NCBI RefSeq assembly: GCF_000222605.1 | Contig: NZ_AFWF01000107.1 | Span: forward strand, 32,203 to 96,202 | Length of the DNA stretch: 64,000 nucleotides | DNA from: Vibrio ichthyoenteri ATCC 700023 | GTDB lineage: Bacteria > Pseudomonadota > Gammaproteobacteria > Enterobacterales > Vibrionaceae | Direction: 5' to 3' | Shown here: positions 38,020-47,973 of the stretch, piece by piece | How positions within the stretch are numbered: position 1 is the first letter of the stretch | How the letters are laid out: each line of letters opens with the position of its first letter | Position numbers and translations under genes: made by a program | Notes under the pieces: model-generated | What the model saw: the letters and a program-made list of their open reading frames with translations, nothing else | What the model was told of the DNA's origin: nothing | Databases searched by the model: none

Positions 38020-38826
38020 TTATACGTGATTGGCGTCAAGCCAGTTCGCCATCGCAACAAACTGCTCTAGCGTTAGGTTTTCAGGACGTAGTGCTGGATT
38101 GATGCCTAGCTCTTCAAGTGTTTCAACTTCTATCAGGCCTTTATAGCAGTTGCGAATCGTCTTACGGCGTTGGTTAAAGCCTTCGCGACATACGCGCTCA
38201 AGCCATTTTAGGCTTGTTGCTGGGTGAGGTAGCACTTCATACGGCATTAGGCGCACGACCGCAGAGTCTACTTTTGGTGGTGGAACAAATGCTGTTGGTG
38301 GCACTTCAAGCACTGGTACTACTTTACAGAAGTATTGTGCCATCACAGTTAAACGACCGTATGCCTTACTACCAGGGCCTGCTGCCAAACGGTTAACCAC
38401 CTCTTTTTGCAACATGAAGTGCATGTCTTGAATGTCCGCATGGAATTCAAACAGGTGGAACATCAATGGCGTAGAGATGTTGTATGGCAGGTTGCCGAAA
38501 ATACGCAGTTTATTGTTCGGTTTTACCAGCTGTGCGAAGTCGAAGCGCATTGCATCGCCTTCGTGGATCGTCAGCTTGTCTGCTAATTCTGGGTGGTTAC
38601 GCAGACGCTCAGCCAGATCGCGGTCCAGCTCGATAACGGTAAATTTATCGACTTCGCGGCCTACAGGCTCTGTAATAGCACCAAGGCCAGGACCGATCTC
38701 TACCAAGTTTTGACCTGGTCTAGGATTGATGGCAGAAACGATACCATCAATGATATAAGGATCGTTTAGGAAGTTTTGACCAAAACGTTTACGCGCTTTG
38801 TGTCCTAAATGGACATCATTTCTCAT
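38020..38826 (-). CDS. rsmA: 16S rRNA dimethyladenosine transferase RsmA (KsgA)
   Basis: SAM-dependent enzyme that dimethylates two adjacent adenosines in the 3' hairpin of 16S rRNA. It is 268 residues. Motifs: KRFGQNFL near residue 13, [12 protein letters not shown] (SAM loop, residues 41-52), and the catalytic [10 protein letters not shown] near 113. The start overlaps the pdxA end by 4 bp (ATGA), so they are translationally coupled. Confidence 0.97.
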   Translation of the reverse strand: MRNDVHLGHKARKRFGQNFLNDPYIIDGIVSAINPRPGQNLVEIGPGLGAITEPVGREVDKFTVIELDRDLAERLRNHPELADKLTIHEGDAMRFDFAQLVKPNNKLRIFGNLPYNISTPLMFHLFEFHADIQDMHFMLQKEVVNRLAAGPGSKAYGRLTVMAQYFCKVVPVLEVPPTAFVPPPKVDSAVVRLMPYEVLPHPATSLKWLERVCREGFNQRRKTIRNCYKGLIEVETLEELGINPALRPENLTLEQFVAMANWLDANHV

Positions 38827-39812
38827 TGTTTCTTCTCTACTAAATCTATTGCATGCGTCAGCGCTGTTCGGAAGCTCCCTGTGTCCGCAAGACCGGTTCC
38901 TGCTAGGTCAAGAGCTGTTCCGTGATCAACCGATGTTCTTATAAAGGGTAGACCAAGTGTGATATTTACTGATCGTCCAAATCCTTTATATTTCAGGACT
39001 GGCAATACTTGGTCGTGGTACATACCCAATACCGCATCGGCATCTTGTAAGTATTTCTCATTGAAGATGGTATCGGCGGGAAGTGGGCCTATCAGCTTTA
39101 TTCCTTTCTGAGCTTTAATGCGCTCAAGTGTAGGCGTGATAGTTTCAATTTCTTCTCGACCCAAGCAGCCATCTTCTCCTGCGTGAGGATTAAGCCCGCA
39201 AACATAGATGTTTGGCTGACGAATAGCAAATTTTTCTACTAAATCACGATGTAAAATATCAATGATTTTTTCCAATCGCTCTTCAGTCACAGCTTTTGAT
39301 ACGTAGGCGAGTGGGATATGTGTCGTCACTAAGGCAACACGTAGTCCTTCCGTTGCCAGCATCATAACAACCAAAGGAGTATTAGACTTTTCAGCAAAAA
39401 ACTCAGTATGGCCGCTAAAGGCAACGCCTGCTCGGTTGATGACACCTTTGTGCACAGGGCCGGTGACAACCGCATCAAACTCGCCACTCATGCTGCCATT
39501 CGCGGCACGTTCCAAGGTCTTTAGAACATAGTGGCCATTAGCTTTATCGAGTTTACCCGCTGCAACCGTTTGGTCACTCGCAATATGATCCACAATCAAA
39601 GAGCCCGCTTGTTGTGGGCTCACTGTTAAGCTTGCATCGTAATCATGCAAGGTCACATCAATGCCGAGCAATTTGGCGCGCTCGGCGAGCATTGTTTTGT
39701 CAGCACAAACCACGATTTGATGATCCCAACTCTCGCTTGAAAGTGCTAAGACCAAATCTGGGCCAATGCCTGCAGGTTCACCTGCAGTGACAACAATGCG
39801 TTTAATTGACAT
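38823..39812 (-). CDS. pdxA: 4-hydroxythreonine-4-phosphate dehydrogenase PdxA
   Basis: NAD-dependent, metal-binding enzyme of the DXP-dependent vitamin B6 route. It is 329 residues. Characteristic segments: [17 protein letters not shown] at the N-terminus, [25 protein letters not shown] with metal-binding His, [17 protein letters not shown] and [16 protein letters not shown]. It overlaps surA by 11 bp and rsmA by 4 bp, the usual surA-pdxA-rsmA order. Confidence 0.97.
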   Translation of the reverse strand: MSIKRIVVTAGEPAGIGPDLVLALSSESWDHQIVVCADKTMLAERAKLLGIDVTLHDYDASLTVSPQQAGSLIVDHIASDQTVAAGKLDKANGHYVLKTLERAANGSMSGEFDAVVTGPVHKGVINRAGVAFSGHTEFFAEKSNTPLVVMMLATEGLRVALVTTHIPLAYVSKAVTEERLEKIIDILHRDLVEKFAIRQPNIYVCGLNPHAGEDGCLGREEIETITPTLERIKAQKGIKLIGPLPADTIFNEKYLQDADAVLGMYHDQVLPVLKYKGFGRSVNITLGLPFIRTSVDHGTALDLAGTGLADTGSFRTALTHAIDLVEKKQ

Positions 39813-41097
39813 TACGCTGATCCTGTACCATTTCTACGTAAGCGCCTGCGCGGAGTTCTTGTACCCAGGCGCTGGCTTCTTCATTGAACTTGCGGTTGAA
39901 CAAAATACGGTAAGCTTTGTTCTTCATTGCTGAATCCGTGCGGTCAACTTCGCGGCGATCGAGTACTTCAACAATGTGCCAGCCATGGACGGTTTTAAAT
40001 GGTGCGCTAATTTGGCCAACCGCTAAGGTGTCTACTTGGTGTTTAAACTCAGGAACATATAGATCGGAGGTTTGGTAACCTAGTTCACCATTTTGTGCCG
40101 CAGAGCCAGGGTCTTGGCTATATTGCTGAGCCAACTCCGCAAAGGTCGCTTCGCCAGCATTGATCTGACGAATAAACTCGTTAAGTTGCTTTTGCACGCC
40201 GTCATCACTCAATATGACGGTTGGTTTAACCAAAATATGACGTGCGTTAACTTCGGTTACTGCAACGGTTTCAAGACCTTTTACGTCTTCAATTTTTAGA
40301 ATATGGAAACCAACACCACTGCGGAAGGGACCAATAATACTGCCTTTATTTTGCAGCTTGATTTGATCAGCAAAGATGGTTGGCATCTCTTCTTTACGCA
40401 TCCAGCCCCAATCACCACCTTGCAGTGCTTTTGGCCCTTTAGAGTAGGCGTAAGCGAGTTTGGCAAAATCTTCACCGCCATTGAGCCTTGTTACTAGCTC
40501 GTTAGCTTGTGCTTCTACTTGCGATTTATCATCACCGTCATTCACACGAAGTTGAATGTGACCAATTTTGTACTGTACGGTCGCACTGGTTTCTTGTGCT
40601 AACACTTCCGCCAGATTTTCTACCTCGGCTGGCAGAATGTTGATGCGGCGACGAACTAACGCGTTACGCGCTTCGCTAGCAGCGATCTCATTTCGAACTT
40701 GCTCACGAAATTCAGGGTAGCTAATGCCTTGTGCGCTGATTGCGGCTCTCAGTTGTTCAACGGTTTGATTATTGTTTTTGGCGATATCGGCGATAGCATC
40801 GTTTAAACGATTATCATCAATACGCACACCAATTCGTTCTGCTTCTTGTTGCTGAAGGTTTTCAAGGATGAGTTTTTCTTTCACTTGCTCAATCAGCACA
40901 TCTTCGTCTGGTAATGCTTGACCATTTTCACTCGCGTTAAATTTGAGTGTTTTTACTGCGGTATTGATATCGCTATCGAGAATCACGCCTTCATTGACGA
41001 TAATCGCGACTTTATCCATTTCAACCATCTCAGCAGAAGCTGTACTGATATGGCATGCCGCTACCAGGGTAAGCAGCGTGTATTTCCAAGTTTTCAT
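39802..41097 (-). CDS. surA: Periplasmic chaperone/PPIase SurA
   Basis: Periplasmic chaperone for outer-membrane beta-barrels, including LptD encoded just upstream. It is 431 residues from the ATG at 41097; the preceding in-frame TTG is not needed, because AAAGGG is well placed for the ATG. Signal peptide [22 protein letters not shown]^EMVEM, the N-terminal chaperone domain, then two parvulin domains (around residues 172-272 and 283-382; [17 protein letters not shown] in the second). It overlaps pdxA by 11 bp. Confidence 0.97.
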   Translation of the reverse strand: MKTWKYTLLTLVAACHISTASAEMVEMDKVAIIVNEGVILDSDINTAVKTLKFNASENGQALPDEDVLIEQVKEKLILENLQQQEAERIGVRIDDNRLNDAIADIAKNNNQTVEQLRAAISAQGISYPEFREQVRNEIAASEARNALVRRRINILPAEVENLAEVLAQETSATVQYKIGHIQLRVNDGDDKSQVEAQANELVTRLNGGEDFAKLAYAYSKGPKALQGGDWGWMRKEEMPTIFADQIKLQNKGSIIGPFRSGVGFHILKIEDVKGLETVAVTEVNARHILVKPTVILSDDGVQKQLNEFIRQINAGEATFAELAQQYSQDPGSAAQNGELGYQTSDLYVPEFKHQVDTLAVGQISAPFKTVHGWHIVEVLDRREVDRTDSAMKNKAYRILFNRKFNEEASAWVQELRAGAYVEMVQDQRNVN

Positions 41098-41122
41098 CAA
41101 TAACCCTTTAAATAAACGTTTG

Positions 41123-41141
41123 GCCAGCCTTATCGGCTGGC
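41123..41141 (-). promoter_or_regulatory. Hairpin between lptD and surA
   Basis: On the minus strand GCCAGCC, loop GATAA, GGCTGGC, 8 bp after the lptD stop and about 25 bp before the surA start. There is no U-tract directly after it, so it is more likely a partial attenuator or an RNA-processing/stabilising hairpin than a full terminator. Confidence 0.55.
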
Positions 41142-41148
41142 TAAAAAA

Positions 41149-43524
41149 TTAGTTGTTCAAATAGAATGGACGGCCATAACCGAGCGAGTTACCAGCACTG
41201 TCGAGTCCTGAGAGTCCCGAGCCTGCTCCGATATTGGTACCAAAACCGACAACGCCAAAGTTAATACTAAAGTTGCTTTCATATTCAGGCTCAGAATTTG
41301 GTGAGCTGAAGGTCGGATTCCAGCTACGCAGTTGGTTGCTATACGTGAAGCCAATATACCAACAATCATCGATATAGTTTAAGCGCGCCAACCATTCAAG
41401 TGAGTTTTCAGTGGTTAAATCATAGAAGTACTGAGCGCTCGCGTTCCAATTATGCGATAAGTTGTAACCCGCTAAGAAACCAGCCTGTGAAATGCCATCT
41501 CGAGTAATGCCATTGATGCCATTTTCACTATCGATACTATTTAGATCGACGGTCTGTTCTATGTACTCCTTGGTGACATAGCGGTAGTTACCTTGAACAT
41601 AGCCGCCATTGAAGCGGTATTCTAAGGTGCTGTTACCCAATTGCATTTCACCAGAGTCAACATCGTATTGAATGCCACCGTGATAGAACAAATAATCGTT
41701 GAAGTTAAAGTCCATCTCCACAGCCCATGCTGAGTAGTTGGTCGAATCTTCTTCATTTTCTCCAATTGAGGTCGAGTTTTTAGTCGATTTATCAAGGTAA
41801 AAAATCTGACCAAAAGAGATATTTAAACGTTCTTTGTACTGGTCATCGAAAAAGCGCGTCGAGGCGCCGTAACTGAATTGGTTAGCCGGCGCAATGCGGT
41901 CCACGCCACTGTATTTTCGACTGCGGAATAGGCCGTAGTAATCGGTTTGCAATAACGTCGTGTCGTATAAGTAGATATCACGTTGATCTTCTTGAGGCAC
42001 ATAAAGGTACTGAATTTGTGGCTCTAGTGTCTGGGTATAACCACCTAATACATAGGTATCACGTTCAAGTACGATACCAGCATGAGAGCGAAATTCCGGG
42101 ATAACCCGCGTGACATCCTCTTTCAAATTGTAGCCATTAAATTGTTCATCACTGAGGTTGATGCCACTCAAATCTTGCTGATAGTAGGTGCCAAGTAGGC
42201 GCGCTTCAGTCGTCCATGTGCCCCAAGTGGTGCCGATAGGCACGGTTAGACCAGGTTCAATATGCACGCGCGTTGCCGATGGTTTATTACCATCGTCGGT
42301 ATCAAAGCGTGAAATACTACTCACCATATCAAAATCAAGATACGGTGTTAGCTCGGGTGCGTAGTAGTTAAACGATAGTTGTGGCAATAGGCGATATGGC
42401 AGATTTCCTTCCTCTGTCAACACTTGGAAATCACGCGCCAGTAACGATGCATCCCAAGCATGGCTGCGATAAGTTACTTTACCCTCTTGGATTAATTGTC
42501 CATCTTCGCGGTTACCAATACCTGAATCGACATCGGTAAAATAGTCGATATCACTGACTTTTGAGTAATCAATATCAAACTTCCACGCTTGGTCATAGAT
42601 ACCACTATGAGTATATTGGAAGCCCCAGCGATCGCCTTTTTCTGGGTGCTTTTTATCATCGGGTAGATATTCCGATTCAATTTGACCTGCGCCTAATTCA
42701 GTTAGGTAGCGGAAGTTACTATTTAGTTGGGTACCGCGCTTTTCCATGTATTTGATGGTCGTTTCGAGATCGTAGTTCGGTGCTAAGTTCCAATAAATCG
42801 GAACTTCCATCTCAAAGCCATCACTTGAACCATAAGATACTGTCGGGTAAAGAAAGCCCGTTTTACGAGTGTCGCCAATCGGTACGGTTAAGAATGGCAG
42901 ATAGAAAACCGGTACACTTTGAATTTCAAAGCGCGGATTATAGAAGGTCGCCTCTTCGTCGTTTTGGTCGATATCAATACTTGATGCCACCATGCGCCAA
43001 GAGTTATCACCTTCTGGACAAGAGGTAATCGAGCCATCTTCAATCTCGTATAATGCTTTACCGGTTTTCGCTACATAAACCGCTTCACCACGGCCTGGCT
43101 CACAGAGAAATTGGTATTTGGTATTATTGAGTTCAATATGTTCGGAATTGAGATGATTGACGGCCTTGTCTGAAATGGTTTTTACTTCACCATCACTGAA
43201 CGTAACGTTGCCTTCGGCAATCACGACATTATCTTGCTGGTGCAGAGTAACGTTATCTGCCAGCATGCGTTTTTTGCCTTGAACGACAACCACGTTACCG
43301 CTATAAGTAGCTTTATCGCCATTGACGCCCTCTAAGCTATCCGCTTCGACGTTGATCGGTTGCTGGTTGGGATTTTCGGCATCAGGTTGATCGATCAAAC
43401 ATTGATCTATAGCAGGCAGTTCCTGCACACTGTCGTCAACTAGCGCTTCACTAGCTTGAATCTGTGATGTAAACACTGCAGCGCTGATTGAAGCGGCAAG
43501 TAACGAACGGGGAAAACGTGGCAT
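41149..43524 (-). CDS. lptD: LPS-assembly outer-membrane protein LptD
   Basis: Outer-membrane beta-barrel that, with LptE, inserts LPS in the outer leaflet. It is 791 residues, with signal peptide ending near SQIQA (residue 24), a periplasmic LptA-like beta-jellyroll ([20 protein letters not shown] onward, residues 57-160) and a long barrel rich in aromatic residues. Cysteines are at about 42, 141, 169 and 721; the E. coli protein has a Cys-Cys pair near the C-terminus, whereas only one is seen here (DDCWYIGF). It is first in the leftward cluster with surA. Confidence 0.95.
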   Translation of the reverse strand: MPRFPRSLLAASISAAVFTSQIQASEALVDDSVQELPAIDQCLIDQPDAENPNQQPINVEADSLEGVNGDKATYSGNVVVVQGKKRMLADNVTLHQQDNVVIAEGNVTFSDGEVKTISDKAVNHLNSEHIELNNTKYQFLCEPGRGEAVYVAKTGKALYEIEDGSITSCPEGDNSWRMVASSIDIDQNDEEATFYNPRFEIQSVPVFYLPFLTVPIGDTRKTGFLYPTVSYGSSDGFEMEVPIYWNLAPNYDLETTIKYMEKRGTQLNSNFRYLTELGAGQIESEYLPDDKKHPEKGDRWGFQYTHSGIYDQAWKFDIDYSKVSDIDYFTDVDSGIGNREDGQLIQEGKVTYRSHAWDASLLARDFQVLTEEGNLPYRLLPQLSFNYYAPELTPYLDFDMVSSISRFDTDDGNKPSATRVHIEPGLTVPIGTTWGTWTTEARLLGTYYQQDLSGINLSDEQFNGYNLKEDVTRVIPEFRSHAGIVLERDTYVLGGYTQTLEPQIQYLYVPQEDQRDIYLYDTTLLQTDYYGLFRSRKYSGVDRIAPANQFSYGASTRFFDDQYKERLNISFGQIFYLDKSTKNSTSIGENEEDSTNYSAWAVEMDFNFNDYLFYHGGIQYDVDSGEMQLGNSTLEYRFNGGYVQGNYRYVTKEYIEQTVDLNSIDSENGINGITRDGISQAGFLAGYNLSHNWNASAQYFYDLTTENSLEWLARLNYIDDCWYIGFTYSNQLRSWNPTFSSPNSEPEYESNFSINFGVVGFGTNIGAGSGLSGLDSAGNSLGYGRPFYLNN

Positions 43525-43556
43525 CGAGTTTTACTATCCTGTTTAACTTGACAAAT

Positions 43557-43593
43557 TCGGCTAATATATCCCGATATATTCACGCTGAGCCGA
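43557..43593. repeat. Nested inverted repeat in the lptD-djlA gap
   Basis: TCGGCT, AATATAT, CCCG, ATATATT, CACGCTG, AGCCGA: an inner 7-bp stem enclosed by an outer 6-bp stem, 32 bp upstream of the lptD start. It would fold in the lptD leader RNA or act as an operator. I looked for a sigmaE-type promoter (GGAACTT/TCTGA) in the 200-bp gap and saw no convincing match. Confidence 0.5.
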
Positions 43594-43724
43594 GTATCTC
43601 AGGGTTACTTGGGGATTAACGACCGGATTAAGAAATAAAACGGTCTTTATCATAAAGGAATTTAACTCATCCGGCACTATCAGACCGCGTCACGATGAAA
43701 AAATTCAGAGATTGAGAGCACATA

Positions 43725-44579
43725 ATGCATATTTTTGGCAAAATTCTTGGCACTTTTTTTGGCTTTATGTTCGGCGGGCCGCTAGGTGCACTATTTGGCT
43801 TGTTTCTTGGACATCAGTTTGACAAAGCTCGCCGTTTAAATCAGGCGGGTTTTAATTCATCGCCATTTGGAGGCGGGCCAAGCCAAGCGCAAAAGCAAGA
43901 GGAGTTTTTCAAAGCGGCTTTTGCGGTGATGGGGCATGTGGCGAAAGCCAAAGGTCAAGTGACTCGTGAAGAGATTCAGTTGGCCAGTACCATGATGGAA
44001 CGAATGAACTTGCATGGTAGCCAACGTACTGCAGCGCAAGAGGCGTTTCGTGATGGCAAATCATCTGATTTTCCATTAAATGAGGTATTGGCACGCGTTA
44101 ATATTTCATCTGGCGGTCGATTTGATCTGTTGCAGTTTTTTTTAGAATTGCAGATTTCAGCGGCATTTGCCGACGGTTCATTGCACCCGAGTGAGCGTGA
44201 CGTTTTGCACCGTATCGCACAAAAACTGGGTTTCTCTGCTCAGCAACTTGAACAGCGTTTACGTATGCAAGAAGCGGCATTTCGTTTTCAACATGGTGGC
44301 GGCTTCAATGGACACTCTGCGGGTGGTCAGCAATCAGGATCGTGGCAACAAGCCTCTTCGGCTAACCAAGTCAATGATGCTTATGATGTGTTAGGTATTG
44401 ATGCGGATGCGGATAGTAAATCGGTTAAGCGAGCGTATCGCAAATTGATGAATGAGCATCACCCTGACAAGCTGATGGCGAAAGGTCTGCCGCCGGAGAT
44501 GATGAATGTGGCCAAAGAAAAGTCACAAGAGATTCAAAACGCTTACGATTTAATAAAAAAAGTGAAAGGTTTTAAGTAA
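43725..44579 (+). CDS. djlA: Co-chaperone DjlA
   Basis: Membrane-anchored DnaJ-like protein that stimulates DnaK; in E. coli overexpression triggers the Rcs envelope response. It is 284 residues. A Gly-rich N-terminal membrane helix (ILGTFFGFMFGGPLGALFGLFLG, about residues 5-27), a TerB-like helical domain (about 55-170), a Gly/Gln/Ser linker and the C-terminal J domain (YDVLGIDADAD to the end) with the HPD motif in NEHHPDKLM. It is divergent from lptD, an arrangement also found in E. coli. Confidence 0.96.
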   Translation: MHIFGKILGTFFGFMFGGPLGALFGLFLGHQFDKARRLNQAGFNSSPFGGGPSQAQKQEEFFKAAFAVMGHVAKAKGQVTREEIQLASTMMERMNLHGSQRTAAQEAFRDGKSSDFPLNEVLARVNISSGGRFDLLQFFLELQISAAFADGSLHPSERDVLHRIAQKLGFSAQQLEQRLRMQEAAFRFQHGGGFNGHSAGGQQSGSWQQASSANQVNDAYDVLGIDADADSKSVKRAYRKLMNEHHPDKLMAKGLPPEMMNVAKEKSQEIQNAYDLIKKVKGFK

Positions 44580-44593
44580 CTCTTTTAATCAAT

Positions 44594-44621
44594 AAAAAGC
44601 GAGCTGATGCTCGCTTTTTTT
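44594..44621. terminator. Terminator between djlA and ridA
   Basis: AAAAAGCGAGC, loop TGAT, GCTCGCTTTTTTT, 15 bp after djlA and 14 bp before the ridA stop; it can act in both directions. Confidence 0.93.
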
Positions 44622-44634
44622 ATTAGGTAGGGGA

Positions 44635-45024
44635 TTATTTGCGTACTGCAATCGCTTCAATCTCAATACCTACATCTTTCGGTAGACGCGCAACTTCAAC
44701 ACATGAGCGTGCAGGGTAGTTAGCGACGTTATGTTCATCAAAGAACTTACCGTACACTTCGTTAACCGTACCAAAATCGTTTAGATCTTTAACGAAGACA
44801 GTCATTTTTACAATATCAGTCACGCTTAGGCCTGACGCTTCAACCACGGCTTTTACGTTCTCAAGAGATTGGCGAGCTTGTACTGCGATATCAGCAGAGA
44901 CTTCACCCGTCACAGGGTTTACTGGGATCTGGCCTGAAGTTAGAACCATGTTACCTAGGTCTACACCTTGTACATATGGGCCAATTGCTGCTGGAGCAGA
45001 TTCTGTGTGAAGTACTTTAGTCAT
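44635..45024 (-). CDS. ridA: Enamine/imine deaminase RidA
   Basis: YjgF/RidA protein that hydrolyses reactive 2-aminoacrylate-type enamines made by PLP enzymes. It is 129 residues from MTKVLHTESAPAAIGPYVQG; four upstream codons of the open frame are omitted because the ATG at 45024 aligns with E. coli RidA. Active-site Arg lies in the conserved YPARSCVEVARLPKDV near residue 100. It follows pyrI in the same orientation, the same linkage as in E. coli, but terminator hairpins separate them. Confidence 0.96.
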   Translation of the reverse strand: MTKVLHTESAPAAIGPYVQGVDLGNMVLTSGQIPVNPVTGEVSADIAVQARQSLENVKAVVEASGLSVTDIVKMTVFVKDLNDFGTVNEVYGKFFDEHNVANYPARSCVEVARLPKDVGIEIEAIAVRK

Positions 45025-45094
45025 GAGTTTTTCCAATCAATTCACTGAAACAAAGAACGTCAGTGTGCCTGCATTCAGAAACTAGGTAAAGATC

Positions 45095-45159
45095 AAAATA
45101 CCCCGCCGAAGCGAGGTATTGGAATGGTGCTGCGTGAGACAATGCTAATTAGAGCATTG
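45095..45159 (-). terminator. Two hairpins after pyrI
   Basis: Reading leftward, first CAATGCT/AGCATTG (45140-45159) 9 bp past the pyrI stop, then AATACCTCGC-TTCG-GCGGGGTATTTT (45095-45120, one mismatch, UUCG tetraloop, short U-tract). The second looks like the actual terminator of pyrBI. Confidence 0.75.
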
Positions 45160-45167
45160 GTTTTAGC

Positions 45168-45629
45168 TTAACGTTCTGTAACTATTTCTCTTGAGAACAC
45201 TTTCTCACAATATTTGCACTTCAAACGAACATCATTATTTTTAGCAAACACCTTAAAGCTACTATCGACGGGTTCACCATGGGTAATACAGTTGCTATTT
45301 GGGCATTCAAATACACCAGTTACCTGCTCTGGTAGTTCGAGCGCCAGTTTTTTCACTACTTGATAGTTTTCTATTTGGTTTACAGTCGCATGCGGTGCAT
45401 AGAGTGCTAATTTGCTGGCTTGCTCTTCACTGACAAAAACATTTTCGATTTTGATTAGGTCTTTGTGGCCCAGCGCAGAAGAAGGCAGATTTAAACCAAC
45501 AGTGACGCGTTGATTGCTCTTATGCATGCTAAATAATTTGAGTACTTTAATGCCGATTTGTGCAGGGATATGGTCGATAACAGTGCCGTTTTTAATCGCT
45601 TCTACCTGCAATTGAGTTTCTTTGTTCAT
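45168..45629 (-). CDS. pyrI: Aspartate carbamoyltransferase regulatory subunit
   Basis: Regulatory chain of ATCase, binding CTP/ATP and joining catalytic trimers. It is 153 residues like the E. coli subunit. The four zinc ligands are Cys109, Cys114, Cys138 and Cys141 ([13 protein letters not shown] and [10 protein letters not shown]). The N-terminal allosteric domain has the [12 protein letters not shown] stretch. It is 16 bp after pyrB in the pyrL-pyrB-pyrI operon. Confidence 0.98.
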   Translation of the reverse strand: MNKETQLQVEAIKNGTVIDHIPAQIGIKVLKLFSMHKSNQRVTVGLNLPSSALGHKDLIKIENVFVSEEQASKLALYAPHATVNQIENYQVVKKLALELPEQVTGVFECPNSNCITHGEPVDSSFKVFAKNNDVRLKCKYCEKVFSREIVTER

Positions 45630-45645
45630 GGTTCTGACTCCTCGA

Positions 45646-46575
45646 TTACAGTGCTTGGTTAAGGACTAATGCTAGCAAGGCTTGACGTGCGTAAACGCCG
45701 TTTTCTGCTTGCTGGAAATAATAGGCATGAGGGGTTTTATCAACGTCAGTGGTGATTTCATCTACGCGAGGCAGAGGATGCAATACTTTGAGGTTTTCTC
45801 GTGCATCTTCTAGCATGGCAGCAGTCAGAATGTAGGCTGACTTGATATGTGCGTATTCCGACTCATCGAAGCGCTCTTTTTGCACGCGAGTCATGTAAAG
45901 AATATCCAGTTCAGGGATCACGCTTTCCATATCAGTATGCAGGCTATACTGAATGCCTGCTTCATCAAGCTCTTCACAAATGTAATCTGGCATCGCCAGT
46001 GCGTCTGGTGCCACGAAGAAAAAACGGATGTTGTTAAATTTCGCTAGGGCTTGAGTCAGTGAGTGCACTGTGCGGCCATATTTCAAGTCACCAACAAAAG
46101 CGACATTGAGATTATCTAAGCGGCCTTGTGTTTCAGCAATGGTGTAGAGATCCAGTAGCGTTTGAGTTGGATGCTGATTTGCACCGTCGCCAGCGTTAAT
46201 AATTGGTACGCCATTAGAGAATTCAGCTGCTAAGCGAGCCGCGCCTTCACGTGGGTGGCGCATTACAAATGCATCAACATAAGTTGAGATAACTTGGATT
46301 GAGTCTGCTAATGTTTCACCCTTATTGGCTAACGAAGTGTTACCTGCGTTATCAAAACCAATCACATCACCGCCAACGCGTTGAATGGCCGTTTCAAAAG
46401 AGAGGCGAGTTCGGGTTGAAGGCTCAAAAAAGCAACTCGCGACTACCTTGTTTTTGATCAGATCTGGATTCGGTTCTGCTTTGAGTTGTCCAGCGGTTTG
46501 GACTATAAGTTCGAGCTCTGCACGGGATAGCTCTGGAATCGAAATGATATGCTTGTTGTAAAGCGTGTTGGTCAT
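45646..46575 (-). CDS. pyrB: Aspartate carbamoyltransferase catalytic subunit
   Basis: First committed step of pyrimidine synthesis: carbamoyl phosphate plus aspartate. It is 309 residues from [18 protein letters not shown], aligned with E. coli PyrB; 14 upstream codons of the frame overlap the attenuator leader and are excluded. Carbamoyl phosphate motif STRTR in [13 protein letters not shown] near residue 50; [17 protein letters not shown] near 130; [11 protein letters not shown] near 262. It lies 42 bp downstream of a U-rich attenuator. Confidence 0.98.
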   Translation of the reverse strand: MTNTLYNKHIISIPELSRAELELIVQTAGQLKAEPNPDLIKNKVVASCFFEPSTRTRLSFETAIQRVGGDVIGFDNAGNTSLANKGETLADSIQVISTYVDAFVMRHPREGAARLAAEFSNGVPIINAGDGANQHPTQTLLDLYTIAETQGRLDNLNVAFVGDLKYGRTVHSLTQALAKFNNIRFFFVAPDALAMPDYICEELDEAGIQYSLHTDMESVIPELDILYMTRVQKERFDESEYAHIKSAYILTAAMLEDARENLKVLHPLPRVDEITTDVDKTPHAYYFQQAENGVYARQALLALVLNQAL

Positions 46576-46616
46576 AATCGTCATCCCTGTCTGATGAAAG
46601 AATAAAAATTTAGGCA

Positions 46617-46646
46617 ATAAAAAAGCCTCCCAATAGGGGAGGCTTT
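46617..46646 (-). terminator. pyrBI attenuator terminator
   Basis: On the minus strand AAAGCCTCCC, loop CTATT, GGGAGGCTTTTTTATT: a 10-bp stem with a U-tract, 42 bp before pyrB. The stop codon of the leader peptide lies in the ascending arm, so a ribosome following closely on RNA polymerase would prevent the hairpin. This is the E. coli pyrBI arrangement for UTP-sensitive attenuation. Confidence 0.93.
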
Positions 46647-46749
46647 AAAAATAAGAGGAAGCTGTAAAATAAACAGCCAGTAAGCAATGTTGCTTACGCA
46701 ATGTAGTGCGCAATTGACAGCGTGTCGCCGTGCAAATGTTACGTGGCAT
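46645..46749 (-). CDS. pyrL: pyrBI operon leader peptide PyrL
   Basis: A 34-residue leader (MPRNICTATRCQLRTTLRKQ, then HCLLAVYFTASSYF) preceded by CTGGAGGTTGTAATA. Its last codons are in a U-rich stretch (TTTATTTTACAGC, then TTCCTCTTATTTTTAA) just before the terminator, where RNA polymerase would pause when UTP is low. A small pause hairpin GCTGT/ACAGC lies at 46661-46677. Regulation by transcription-translation coupling is inferred from the architecture, which matches E. coli pyrBI; the peptide sequence itself is not conserved with the 44-residue E. coli leader. Confidence 0.88.
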   Translation of the reverse strand: MPRNICTATRCQLRTTLRKQHCLLAVYFTASSYF

Positions 46750-46778
46750 TATTACAACCTCCAGATAAATTGCCGAGC

Positions 46779-46806
46779 ATTATACGCTGAAGAAAGACAA
46801 GCGCAA
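46779..46806 (-). promoter_or_regulatory. Promoter of pyrL-pyrB-pyrI
   Basis: On the minus strand TTGCGC (46806-46801) and a perfect TATAAT (46784-46779), 16 bp apart, about 30 bp upstream of the leader start. Confidence 0.7.
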
Positions 46807-46840
46807 GCGATTACCTAGCGGTTTTCTGGTGCAAAAGGTT

Positions 46841-47845
46841 TTAATGACCTAGCGTTGCAACCATCACGGCTTTTATCGTGTGCATGCGGTTTTCTGCTTC
46901 ATCAAAGACAATCGAATGATGAGATTCAAACACCTCTTCAGTCACCTCTAATCCTTTCATACCATACTTTTCCGCCACTTCTTTGCCAATGGCTGTTTCA
47001 TCGTTATGGAAGGCCGGTAGGCAGTGCATAAATTTGGCGTGTGGGTTACCGGTTTTATTCATCACATCCATATTGATTTGATATGGCGTCATCAATGCTA
47101 CGCGTTCATCCCATGCTTCGGCAGGCTCGCCCATCGATACCCAGACGTCGGTGTAAAGGAAATCGCATCCTTTGACTCCTTCTTCAACGTTTTCCGTTAA
47201 AGTAATTTTGGCACCGGTTTGCTGAGCAATCTCTTGGCAAGTTGCAACAAGTTGTTCTTCTGGCCAAAACTGTTTTGGTGCCACAAGGCGAATATCCATG
47301 CCCATTTTTGCCGCGCCAACCATCAGTGAATTACCCATATTATTGCGAGCATCACCTAGATAAGCGAAGGTCATTTCATTGAGCTGTTTACCTTGACCGT
47401 GTTCCAGCATCGTCAGGAAGTCAGCGAGAATTTGCGTTGGGTGGAACTCATCGGTAAGGCCGTTCCATACTGGTACGCCAGCAAATTCCGCTAATTCTTC
47501 CACGATATGTTGGCCAAATCCGCGGTATTCAATGCCATCGTACATACGGCCAAGTACACGAGCGGTATCTTTCATTGATTCTTTGTGGCCAATCTGTGAG
47601 CCAGAAGGACCAATGTAAGATACTTGAGCGCCTTGATCGAAGGCTGCCACTTCAAAAGCGCAGCGAGTTCGTGTTGAGGCTTTCTCAAAGATCAGAGCGA
47701 TGTTTTTTCCCAACAGTGTTTTTTGTTCAGTGCCACTGTATTTGGCTTTTTTAAGATCCGCTGACAGATCGAGTAGGAATTGAATCTCTTTTGGAGAGAA
47801 GTCGAGTAACTTAACGAAATTACGGTTACGAAGATTGAACGCCAT
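46841..47845 (-). CDS. argF: Ornithine carbamoyltransferase
   Basis: Makes citrulline from ornithine and carbamoyl phosphate. It is 334 residues. Carbamoyl phosphate loop FEKASTRTR (residues 53-61), the ornithine-site SMGEPAEAW near 233 and [11 protein letters not shown] near 272. Biosynthetic use is supported by ARG boxes directly upstream; it could also serve the reverse, catabolic step after arginine deiminase. It lies next to the paralogous aspartate carbamoyltransferase operon, and both draw on carbamoyl phosphate. Confidence 0.96.
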   Translation of the reverse strand: MAFNLRNRNFVKLLDFSPKEIQFLLDLSADLKKAKYSGTEQKTLLGKNIALIFEKASTRTRCAFEVAAFDQGAQVSYIGPSGSQIGHKESMKDTARVLGRMYDGIEYRGFGQHIVEELAEFAGVPVWNGLTDEFHPTQILADFLTMLEHGQGKQLNEMTFAYLGDARNNMGNSLMVGAAKMGMDIRLVAPKQFWPEEQLVATCQEIAQQTGAKITLTENVEEGVKGCDFLYTDVWVSMGEPAEAWDERVALMTPYQINMDVMNKTGNPHAKFMHCLPAFHNDETAIGKEVAEKYGMKGLEVTEEVFESHHSIVFDEAENRMHTIKAVMVATLGH

Positions 47846-47883
47846 GCTCTAGTCCTTGAGAGTGAAGATTACTGAATGACAGT

Positions 47884-47922
47884 AAAACATAAAAACTCAC
47901 AAAAAGTGAATAATTATTTTCT
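47884..47922 (-). promoter_or_regulatory. ArgR operator (two ARG boxes) for argF
   Basis: AGTGAATAATTATTTTCT (47905-47922) contains the 12-base ARG-box core TGAATAATTATT exactly. A weaker 18-bp box, AAAACATAAAAACTCACA (47884-47901), lies 3 bp away, the spacing seen in E. coli ArgR operators. The pair is 39-77 bp upstream of the argF start, where it would cover the promoter. Confidence 0.85.
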
Positions 47923-47926
47923 GCAA

Positions 47927-47953
47927 AGACGAATCACAAGCTGTGATTCGTCT
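47927..47953 (-). terminator. Hairpin after the PIN-PhoH gene
   Basis: AGACGAATCACA, loop AGC, TGTGATTCGTCT: a perfect 12-bp stem 21 bp past the PhoH-like stop codon. Only TTTGC follows it on the minus strand, so termination may be incomplete. It lies immediately beside the argF ARG box. Confidence 0.65.
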
Positions 47954-47973
47954 CTGATGGCGTTGTTGTGTGA

